This document shows positions 25,390 to 32,513 of a stretch of DNA of 64,000 bases, piece by piece. The DNA comes from CAYPLH01 sp964411505. Its GTDB lineage: Bacteria; Bacillota; Clostridia; CAYPLH01; DUMO01. Every line of letters starts with the position of its first letter. Position 1 is the stretch's first letter. The stretch spans positions 62,001-126,000 of the forward strand of contig CAYPLH010000003.1 of the NCBI GenBank assembly GCA_964411505.1. Direction: 5' to 3'. The position numbers and the translations under genes were made by a program. The notes under the pieces were generated by a model, which did no database searches, had not been told where the DNA came from, and saw only the letters and a list, made by a program, of their open reading frames with translations.

Positions 25390-26412
25390 ATGGCTTTTAT
25401 TGAAGTTAATAACGTTATTAAGGATTTCAAAATTTACAAAAAGCAAAAGGGATTCACAGGTTCGGTTAAATCTTTGTTTTGCAGCCAATATGACATTAAA
25501 CGTGCTGTGGACAACATATCGTTCAAAATAGACAAGGGCGAACTTGTCGGTTACATTGGGCCAAATGGAGCGGGAAAGTCTACAACAATAAAAATGATGT
25601 GCGGAATACTGCTTCCCACATCAGGCAACATTATGGTTAATAGCAGAATCCCATATGTAAATCGCCGAGAGAATGCAATGCGTATGGGGGTTGTATTCGG
25701 TCAACGATCACAACTATACTGGGATCTTCCAGTGTGCGAGACATTTGATTTATACAAAAAAATGTACAGAATTGATGAAAAGCGGTTCAAGCAAAATTTG
25801 AGCTTCTTCATTGAGCTTCTAGGTATGCAAGAATTCCTACAAAGACCGGTAAGACAGTTGAGCTTAGGACAAAAGATGCGTGCCAACCTCGCTGTTGCTC
25901 TGCTTCATGATCCGGATATTGTATACCTAGATGAGCCCACCATAGGCCTTGATGTCGTTGCAAAGAACAGGATAAGGCATTTTATCAAGGAGATTAACAG
26001 GGAGCGCGCAGTTACACTTGTTCTTACAACACACGATATGGATGATATTGAACAGATTTGTGATAGGTTAATAATGATAGAAAAGGGGAGTATACTCTAC
26101 GATGGCTCTCTGAAGGAATTTAAGGACAAATACTGCGATGGATACATACTTACAGTGGTTTTTTCTGATGAGAGTGCAAGACCCAATGACCCTAGGTTTA
26201 AAGTAATTAAAGAAGAAGGACCAAAGAAGACCATACTTTGTAGCCGGGAGGTAATAAACATGGCTGAAGCCGTTACGCTGCTGGTACGAAGTCATAATAT
26301 AGTTGATTTAAGCATTAAGGAACCTGAAATTGAAGAAGTGGTTCGAAAGCTATATGAAAAAGACAGTGAAAATTATCCATCTACAATAGCAGCTACAGGG
26401 GAGAATGATTGA
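25390..26412 (+). CDS. ABC transporter ATP-binding protein of the ABC-2 exporter
   Basis: A 340-residue ATPase: Walker A GPNGAGKSTT (~58), Q-loop VVFGQRSQLYWD, signature LSLGQKMR, Walker B DIVYLDEPTIGLD, H-loop LTTHDMDDIE. The variant Q-loop (FGQRSQLYWDLP) and the C-terminal ~100-residue regulatory domain are typical of the ATPases that pair with DUF990 permeases. It is the last gene of the exporter operon; about 600 bases of decayed sequence follow. Confidence 0.93.
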   Translation: MAFIEVNNVIKDFKIYKKQKGFTGSVKSLFCSQYDIKRAVDNISFKIDKGELVGYIGPNGAGKSTTIKMMCGILLPTSGNIMVNSRIPYVNRRENAMRMGVVFGQRSQLYWDLPVCETFDLYKKMYRIDEKRFKQNLSFFIELLGMQEFLQRPVRQLSLGQKMRANLAVALLHDPDIVYLDEPTIGLDVVAKNRIRHFIKEINRERAVTLVLTTHDMDDIEQICDRLIMIEKGSILYDGSLKEFKDKYCDGYILTVVFSDESARPNDPRFKVIKEEGPKKTILCSREVINMAEAVTLLVRSHNIVDLSIKEPEIEEVVRKLYEKDSENYPSTIAATGEND

Positions 26413-26686
26413 TAATATTACGAAATATGTGTATGCACTGTTATTAATGTGGGAGGATAGTTCATGTAAAGACAATTATCATGATATAAGTGGTTTTAAT
26501 GGAAAAGATCAAATAGTATCAAAGATGAAGTGAAGCAATCAAGTATAAGTTTGACATAGAAATCAATTATAGAATTTTAGGAAAGCTGTACGGTGTTTTG
26601 GCTCTGTAAAGAGTCAAGGAGCATAGCATTTATTGGTTAGCACACCAGTGCGCTTTTGCAATGACGAACACTGTATTGAATCATAA

Positions 26687-26860
26687 ATGGGTTTTATTGA
26701 AGGAGATAAATTTTATATTGAAAGCGGTCCTTTGGTAGGTATGGAAAGTATTATAAAGGAAATTAACAAAAAAGATGGTAGTATTTTTTGAGTTCGAGTT
26801 TATGGAAATTTTAACGCAGTTCACTAGAACTTGAGCGCTTGAGGAAAATATAAAGCAAAG
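26687..26860 (+). pseudogene. C-terminal remnant of a NusG/LoaP-like antiterminator
   Basis: The frame from ATG 26687 reads MGFIEGDKFYIESGPLVGME followed by SIIKEINKKDGSIF and stops at TGA 26789-26791. This is the KOW domain pattern of NusG paralogues (EGD-x-V-x-I-x-xGP-x-x-G-x-E). A one-base shift after codon 34 continues as FFEFEFMEILTQF, like the next KOW strand. No N-terminal NGN domain is found. LoaP-type antiterminators drive long biosynthetic operons, so its position just upstream of the 27-34.6 kb operon is suggestive. Confidence 0.55.
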
Positions 26861-26879
26861 GTTTAATATTATGAATGAT

Positions 26880-26897
26880 ATGTATGCTAGCATACAT
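26880..26897. promoter_or_regulatory. Perfect 18-bp palindrome upstream of the accessory operon
   Basis: ATGTATGCTAGCATACAT is a perfect palindrome ~120 bases before the HD gene, the form of a dimeric repressor operator. No regulator gene is adjacent. Function is inferred only from symmetry. Confidence 0.4.
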
Positions 26898-26900
26898 TAT

Positions 26901-26925
26901 ATTGGGAATGTGAAAACATCCCAAT
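26901..26925 (+). promoter_or_regulatory. Hairpin upstream of the accessory operon
   Basis: ATTGGGAATGT and ACATCCCAAT pair (one bulged A) around GAAA. There is no T-run, so this is a leader structure rather than a clear terminator; such small hairpins are recruitment sites for LoaP-type factors. Confidence 0.35.
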
Positions 26926-27015
26926 TCACATCATGTAGAGAGTGTGAATAAGGGCGAGTTTGTAGTTTGTAATCTAGCTTTAAACAAATGATGTTCTTGT
27001 GGGAGGGTAAAAATA

Positions 27016-27573
27016 TTGGATATTATTAAATCAATTTCTGCTATCGTCGAAAATGCATGCAAACAGGAGGAAAATGTATTTGGCTATGAAATTTGGAAAT
27101 ATCATATTGTCTTTGTGGTGAAATATTCTTTGGAATTGGGATGCAAATTAGGAGGAGATTTGGAGGTTCTAGAACTTTCTGCCTTGCTTCACGATTATGC
27201 CAGTATTAAAGATAAAGATATGTATACCGACCATCATATTTATGGAGCAAGAGAAGCTGAATCTCTTTTATCTCAATTAAATTATTGTGATGAAAAAATT
27301 GAAAAAATAAAGAAATGTATTATATCTCATAGGGGTAGTTTAGAAAGGGAAAGAACAAACATTGAATCATTAATTCTATCAAGTGCTGATGCCATGGCTC
27401 ATATTGAAAATATTTTTTCATTATTTTTTCTTGCGTATTCAAGAAAAAATCTCGAAGCAGATCGTGGAAAAGAATGGGTTATGAATAAGATTGAAAAAAG
27501 CTGGAAAAAAATGATTCCGGAAGCACAAAGGATTATGGAAAAAAAATATTTTGCAATAAAAATATTAATGTAA
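27016..27573 (+). CDS. HD-domain phosphohydrolase
   Basis: A 185-residue metal-dependent hydrolase of the HD superfamily: His in YEIWKYHIVFVV (~30), the HD pair in LSALLHDYASI (~60), His in TDHHIYGAREAE, ISHRG (~110) and Asp in SSADAMAHI (~130). This is the complete ligand set. HD enzymes commonly hydrolyse nucleotides or phosphate esters; OxsA of oxetanocin biosynthesis belongs to this superfamily. The start is TTG with GGGAGGG eight bases upstream. It heads a tightly packed operon (gap of 12 bases to the next gene). Confidence 0.87.
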   Translation: MDIIKSISAIVENACKQEENVFGYEIWKYHIVFVVKYSLELGCKLGGDLEVLELSALLHDYASIKDKDMYTDHHIYGAREAESLLSQLNYCDEKIEKIKKCIISHRGSLERERTNIESLILSSADAMAHIENIFSLFFLAYSRKNLEADRGKEWVMNKIEKSWKKMIPEAQRIMEKKYFAIKILM

Positions 27574-27585
27574 AGGAAGAAAACT

Positions 27586-28383
27586 ATGAATTACAAAATG
27601 ATTTCATCATTAGAAGATATTCGCAAACAACTTTTGCACATGCATTTAGAAACATCTCATATTGCATCTTCACTTTCTTCTTTGGAAATTATATATGAGC
27701 TATATAGTAATGTTTTAAATATAGATAGCATGGATGCTCAGAATCGTGATCGGTTTATTTTGAGTAAAGGCCACGCAGTATCAGCACTTTATTGCGTTTT
27801 AAAAAGCAGAGGGCTTCTCGAATACAATATTTATGATTTTGCAAAAAATGGGAGTATGCTTTTTAGCCACCCAGATCGGAGAACTTCGAAATCTATAGAA
27901 ATATCAGCAGGCTCACTTGGTCATGGACTTGCAATTGCAGTTGGAATGGCGCTTGCAGCAAAATATAACCAATTAAGTTATCGGGTATTTGTATTAATGG
28001 GCGATGGAGAATGCGAAGAAGGAAGTGTATGGGAAGCGGCATCAATTGCTTCTAGGTTTAAATTGAATAATTTGATTGTATTAATTGATTCAAATGGGTT
28101 ACAAGATTCTGATTACGTAAATAATATTATGCCCGTAAAATCGTTCAAAAATAAATGGGAATCATTTGATTGGGAATTAGCAGAGTGTAATAATGTTTCG
28201 AAAGAGCTTTCAAAATCTATTTTGAATAGAATGAATGATAAACCATTAGCAATAATTGTTCACACGATTAAAGGAAAAGGGATTAAGGAAATAGAGCAGC
28301 AAATTGATTCGCATCGATTTATTGTTCCCAAAGAAAAAATCCCTCAATATATAAAAGACATAGAGGAGTTGGAAACCACATGA
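27586..28383 (+). CDS. Transketolase, N-terminal (thiamine diphosphate-binding) subunit
   Basis: A 265-residue half of a split transketolase, carrying the thiamine diphosphate PP domain: RDRFILSKGHAVSALYCVL, SAGSLGHGLAIAVGMALA, and the ThDP/Mg motif GDGECEEGSVWEA ... DSNGLQ. Transfers two-carbon ketol units between sugar phosphates. Split pairs of this size are common in archaea, clostridia and natural product clusters. The stop overlaps the start of the C-terminal half (ATGA). It is unlikely to be the housekeeping enzyme, since it sits in an accessory operon. Confidence 0.93.
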   Translation: MNYKMISSLEDIRKQLLHMHLETSHIASSLSSLEIIYELYSNVLNIDSMDAQNRDRFILSKGHAVSALYCVLKSRGLLEYNIYDFAKNGSMLFSHPDRRTSKSIEISAGSLGHGLAIAVGMALAAKYNQLSYRVFVLMGDGECEEGSVWEAASIASRFKLNNLIVLIDSNGLQDSDYVNNIMPVKSFKNKWESFDWELAECNNVSKELSKSILNRMNDKPLAIIVHTIKGKGIKEIEQQIDSHRFIVPKEKIPQYIKDIEELETT

Positions 28384-29300
28384 ATAAAGCTATGGCAAAT
28401 AAATTGATTAGCATTGCAGAACGAAATAAAGATGTAGTTATTATCTTAGTTGATTTAGGATATAAAATATTTAGAGAATTTCGTTCTCGTTTTCCTGATA
28501 GATGTATTAATATCGGTATCGCTGAATCAAGCGCCATTGGAATTGCTGCGGGATTATCCTTATGCGGTAAAACAGTTTTTATCTATTCTATGGCATCATT
28601 TATTACAACACGCTGTTTCGAGCAAATAAAAATAGATTTATGCCATCAAAATATACCTGTCAAGATTATTGGAGGCAATTCTGGTATCACTATAGGAAGT
28701 GCTGGTGCGACTCATCAAGCAATCGAAGATATTGCCATTATAAAATCGTTGCCTAATATATGTGTTATTGCGCCAGGAGATCCCGTGGAAGTTCAATGTG
28801 CCATTGAAGCTTCAATGGCATTAACATCTGCATGTTATATACGCATCACCAAAAATGGAGAAAAGCCCGTTCATCACGCCAATGTATCTTTTCAAATTGG
28901 GTTAGCTATTCCTGTACATCATGGAAAACAAATTGCTATTATATCAACGGGAAATCTATTAAACACAGCAATAGCAATAAGAAACTTGGCCTTAGTCCAT
29001 AATTTTGATATTGGTATTTATAGCATGCATACAGTGAAACCTATTGATACGGAATTAATACGCAGATTAGTCAATAAATACGAAATTATAGTTACACTAG
29101 AAGAGCATGTTAAAGGCACAGGTCTTGGTGGAGAAGTTGCCAATGTTATTTTAGAGTATAATTTGCCTTTGAAGTTATGGCAATATGGATTACCTAATCA
29201 ATACCCAGAAATTGTTGGTGATCGAAACTATTTAATAAATCAATTTGGCTTAACTCCTGAAGCCATATATAAAGATATCTTGCAGAAAATTAAAAGATAA
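28380..29300 (+). CDS. Transketolase, C-terminal subunit
   Basis: A 306-residue partner of the preceding gene: the pyrimidine-binding domain (RCINIGIAESSAIGIAAGLS with the catalytic Glu, FIYSMASFITTRCFEQIK, GATHQAIEDIAI) followed by the C-terminal domain (VVTLEEHVKGTGLGGEVANV-type stretch at ~240). DXP synthase and transketolase C-halves look alike, but the split pair and its N-half favour transketolase. It probably makes or cleaves a sugar precursor for this pathway. Confidence 0.92.
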   Translation: MNKAMANKLISIAERNKDVVIILVDLGYKIFREFRSRFPDRCINIGIAESSAIGIAAGLSLCGKTVFIYSMASFITTRCFEQIKIDLCHQNIPVKIIGGNSGITIGSAGATHQAIEDIAIIKSLPNICVIAPGDPVEVQCAIEASMALTSACYIRITKNGEKPVHHANVSFQIGLAIPVHHGKQIAIISTGNLLNTAIAIRNLALVHNFDIGIYSMHTVKPIDTELIRRLVNKYEIIVTLEEHVKGTGLGGEVANVILEYNLPLKLWQYGLPNQYPEIVGDRNYLINQFGLTPEAIYKDILQKIKR

Positions 29301-29317
29301 TTCTTATTAGGAGGGTG

Positions 29318-30127
29318 ATGATAATTTCACATCAAATATCATTATTCGATGACATTGTTGAAAAAAAACAGCATACTAATTTTGATAATCTCAAAATACT
29401 TTCGTTAAATTTACAAAGTTCTTCGAAGAATCGTGCCGAAAAACAAATGAGATGGCTTGTTTCTATTAATGCACAGATTCTTATTTTAACCGAAGTACGG
29501 TCTTTAGAAACGGTAAATTACATTATCAGCTTTTTAGAATATTATCAATATAACGTAGTCTATCGCATGTCAAACTCGTATGTTACCCTTATTGCTATAA
29601 AGGGTGCAAGTTATACGCTTTTACCATTAAATGAAGTTAATGTTGATGATCCCCGAGTAGCAGCAATATGTTTGCAAAGGGGAGAAAAACTTATTAACTT
29701 ATTCGGATTATATGTGCCGACATGTGGTAGGGACTTAGAAAAACATGACATAAAAAAAAGATTTCAAGATAACTTCATTTCAAGCATTGAAAAATTTTGT
29801 AATGATAAGAAACAAATGCATATTTTTATCGGAGATTTTAATGTTTTAGAACCTAATCATATACCTTCTTATTACGAATTTCAAAAATGGACGTATTTTT
29901 ACAACTTTTTTATATCAATAGATTGTATTGATGCTTTTCGGTATATAAGGGGCAATGTAAAAGAATATTCTTGGTCAAGAGGTGAAAACAAACAAAGATT
30001 AGATCACGCATTTGTGAGTAGAGCTATTATGTCAGAAGTTTTAGATTGTTGCTATATTAAAGATCCAGTAAATATGCATTTAAGCGATCATGCAGCTTTA
30101 TTATTAGAATTAAGGGGAATCATGTGA
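29318..30127 (+). CDS. Endonuclease/exonuclease/phosphatase-fold hydrolase
   Basis: A member of the EEP superfamily (DNase I/exonuclease III fold), 269 residues: LKILSLNLQSS (metal Asn), LILTEVRS (catalytic Glu), HIFIGDFNVLEP (Asp/Asn pair) and the C-terminal LSDHAALLLEL (catalytic His). All hallmark residues are present. Members cut nucleic acid or remove phosphate from small molecules; in this operon a small-molecule phosphatase is as likely as a nuclease. A GTG at 29315 overlaps the ribosome site, so ATG 29318 is used. Confidence 0.87.
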   Translation: MIISHQISLFDDIVEKKQHTNFDNLKILSLNLQSSSKNRAEKQMRWLVSINAQILILTEVRSLETVNYIISFLEYYQYNVVYRMSNSYVTLIAIKGASYTLLPLNEVNVDDPRVAAICLQRGEKLINLFGLYVPTCGRDLEKHDIKKRFQDNFISSIEKFCNDKKQMHIFIGDFNVLEPNHIPSYYEFQKWTYFYNFFISIDCIDAFRYIRGNVKEYSWSRGENKQRLDHAFVSRAIMSEVLDCCYIKDPVNMHLSDHAALLLELRGIM

Positions 30128-30760
30128 ATGAATAAAGGGAAATTTATCGTTGTTGAAAGTATTAATAGTAGCATCAGAAAATATGTTTCAAGTTTGATAT
30201 ACAAAGAAAATCCGCAGAACTATTTGTATATAAAAAAAAGAGAGATCGTTTGTAACGATGCTGCCATTGCTGAAATACAGAAAAAGTTATCTGAATTGAT
30301 GTGGCCTCATAATGATAGTGAAATAGGTAAAAAATTACCTTTTCAATATTGGCTACATCTGCAAGTGTGCTGGTATAGTTTAAGAACAAAATTTGATGTC
30401 AACCCAATTTTATCGGAAAATATATCTGTCATCGTAGATAGTTGGTATTATTCATTTTTAGCGAAATCATTAATTGGTGGGATTAACAAAGATTATCTTA
30501 TAGAAACTTTCAAACATATTTCCATGGCTGATCAAGTCGTATTAATATTAGTTAAAGATTTTGAGCAACTCTGGAAAGACAATGTAGTCGAAATAAAACC
30601 TTCTAAGTTCGGGGTGCATCAAGGATATGTAGATGAATCAAAAGAAACGTTTTTGAAATATCACATGAATTTACAAAATGAATTATTGAAAATTGCAGAT
30701 GAATATCATTGGCTTATAATACCACAAAATGAATTAAAATCGAAACATTTTAATTTATAA
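30128..30760 (+). CDS. Thymidylate-kinase-like protein with degenerate P-loop
   Basis: A 210-residue protein that parallels the next gene in size and pattern (KFIVVES at the start, IVDSWYYSFLAKSLIGG, LVKDFEQLWKDN). The Walker A expected in residues ~8-16 (GIDGSGKT in the neighbour) reads SINSSIRK here, lacking the Gly residues and the Lys in the right place. It is therefore either an inactive paralogue that pairs with the next protein or a changed enzyme. Assignment rests on alignment to the neighbour by eye. Confidence 0.6.
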   Translation: MNKGKFIVVESINSSIRKYVSSLIYKENPQNYLYIKKREIVCNDAAIAEIQKKLSELMWPHNDSEIGKKLPFQYWLHLQVCWYSLRTKFDVNPILSENISVIVDSWYYSFLAKSLIGGINKDYLIETFKHISMADQVVLILVKDFEQLWKDNVVEIKPSKFGVHQGYVDESKETFLKYHMNLQNELLKIADEYHWLIIPQNELKSKHFNL

Positions 30761-30786
30761 TATTATTAGATTTGGAGCTGCGAGAT

Positions 30787-31470
30787 ATGGGTATATTAGT
30801 GGGGATTGAAGGAATAGACGGCAGTGGTAAAACTTCTGTTGTAGAGCCATTAGTTGAAAAACTCAAGATTCTTAATATTCACGCAAAAGCGTTAAATAAA
30901 CGAAAAGTGGATTATCCAGATAGTCGTATTGAAAAATACACCAAAGCTATTAGTGAACTTATTTGGTACAAAAGCGATGATCCCTATTACTTTGTTACAA
31001 GTCAAGGTTGGTTATATTTACATGCCATATGGTATACAATGCTCATTGAAAATGAAATATTACCAAGTTTAACACAATATGATGTGATTGTTGTAGATGG
31101 CTGGTTTTACAAAATATATTCGAAATTTTTATTAAAAGATAATTTTAATAAAAATTTATTGTATGAAGTGATTGGCTCATTAAGAAAATGCGACAAAGTG
31201 TTTATGCTTGATGTTAATCCTTCAATTTGTTGGAATCGTAGAGAAAAATTCAAATACACTGAGATGGGTGGATACGACAATAATGTAGAAGATCCCTACA
31301 CCTCTTACATAAATTATCAAGGTAGTATTGGAAATATTATGCGAGAAATGGCACAAAAAGATGAGTGGTTTGTTGTTGATACAAATAAATTATCTATAAG
31401 TGATACAGTAAATATTTTATCCCAAGATATAATAAAATTAATTAAAGTGAGTGAGAATGATGAAATTTGA
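30787..31470 (+). CDS. Thymidylate-kinase-like nucleotide kinase
   Basis: A P-loop kinase of 227 residues: LVGIEGIDGSGKTSVVEPLV (Walker A), a DR-like VDGWFYKIYSKFL in place of the usual DRY motif, and VFMLDVNPSICWNRREK, similar to the thymidylate kinase LxxxPxxxxxRR stretch. It probably phosphorylates a nucleoside monophosphate or analogue. The frame is open from TTG 30772, but GGAG (30774-30777) is nine bases before ATG 30787. It overlaps the Nudix gene by 14 bases. It is not the housekeeping tmk by context. Confidence 0.78.
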   Translation: MGILVGIEGIDGSGKTSVVEPLVEKLKILNIHAKALNKRKVDYPDSRIEKYTKAISELIWYKSDDPYYFVTSQGWLYLHAIWYTMLIENEILPSLTQYDVIVVDGWFYKIYSKFLLKDNFNKNLLYEVIGSLRKCDKVFMLDVNPSICWNRREKFKYTEMGGYDNNVEDPYTSYINYQGSIGNIMREMAQKDEWFVVDTNKLSISDTVNILSQDIIKLIKVSENDEI

Positions 31471-32509
31471 AAAATCATGCGGAACTGTTATTTATCGTGT
31501 CGTAGAGAAAAAACTTTTATACTTGGTTATTAAAAATGTAAGTTGTGTCCATTGGGGATATCCGAAAGGACATAGCATTCAAGAAGAAGATGAGGAAACG
31601 ACAGCTATAAGAGAAGCTTATGAGGAAACAGGTTTGAATGTAGCTATAATAAAAGGTTATAAAAACACAATAACTTATTACCCGAAACTAGATATTACAA
31701 AAGAAGTCGTTTATTTTATTGCACATTCTGATGATGAAAAGGTTTATATTCAAAAAGATGAAGTGTCTGAATACAAATGGTGTCAATATAGTGTGGCATA
31801 CGATTTAGTTACGTTTGATAGCGACAAGCAAGTTTTATCTGAAGTGAACGATTATATTCAAAATTTCTATTGTAATTATTTTTTAGTGGTTGTTAAGGGG
31901 AGAGCAGAATTGAAATCAGATTTTATAAATTTATTATATCGTATGCGTTATGTAAAAAGATGGAGCGGAACCACTTGTATTGATTGTGAAGATGCTGCAC
32001 AACACAGTTTTAATGTAACAGTTATAACACATTTACTGTGCCATATTCTTAAATCTGTTTATCATATTAGTATTAATATAGAACATGCATTATCTTCGGC
32101 ATTATATCATGATTGCACGGATACAATTTTAACTCATATTATTTCACCAGTAAAAAATGATAATGCAGAAATAAAGGATGCAATATCAAAATTGAAATAT
32201 AAGGCAACTCAATATATTTCTTCTATGTTGCCAGAGGTGCTGCAAATCAGTTTAGATAATCTACTAAAAGAGGAAGATGAATTAATAAAAGAAGTGATAG
32301 AAATGGCGGATATTATTGATACATATTGTAAGTCGTCTACAGAACTAAAAAAAGGAAATTTAGAATTTCAAAATCCATATGATCAAGCAAGCTGCAAACT
32401 TAATAATGCTACAAAATCAAAACCATATATAAAGACATTCTATGATTTGTTTTTACTTGATTGTTCTAAAAATGATTTATCTTACAAGTATTTAAAGCAA
32501 GGATGGTGA
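31457..32509 (+). CDS. Nudix hydrolase fused to an HD-domain hydrolase
   Basis: A 350-residue fusion. Residues 1-140 are a Nudix domain with an intact box (GHSIQEEDEETTAIREAYEE then TGL). Residues ~165-345 are an HD domain of the YfbR/5'-deoxynucleotidase type: AAQHSFNVTVITHLL (His), ALSSALYHDCTDTI (HD pair), EMADIIDTY (Asp). Nudix domains cleave nucleoside diphosphates linked to another group; YfbR-type HD domains remove phosphate from deoxynucleoside monophosphates. One polypeptide with both suggests stepwise breakdown or release of a nucleotide product. GTG 31451 and ATG 31460 are alternative starts. Confidence 0.83.
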   Translation: MMKFEKSCGTVIYRVVEKKLLYLVIKNVSCVHWGYPKGHSIQEEDEETTAIREAYEETGLNVAIIKGYKNTITYYPKLDITKEVVYFIAHSDDEKVYIQKDEVSEYKWCQYSVAYDLVTFDSDKQVLSEVNDYIQNFYCNYFLVVVKGRAELKSDFINLLYRMRYVKRWSGTTCIDCEDAAQHSFNVTVITHLLCHILKSVYHISINIEHALSSALYHDCTDTILTHIISPVKNDNAEIKDAISKLKYKATQYISSMLPEVLQISLDNLLKEEDELIKEVIEMADIIDTYCKSSTELKKGNLEFQNPYDQASCKLNNATKSKPYIKTFYDLFLLDCSKNDLSYKYLKQGW

Positions 32510-32513
32510 GCAA

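Larger units (their letters stand above)
26413..27015. other. 600-bp gap with decayed gene and palindromes
   Basis: No intact gene. It holds a KOW-domain remnant, a perfect 18-bp palindrome and a hairpin, all listed separately. The first 250 bases show only stop-rich AT sequence. Confidence 0.6.
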
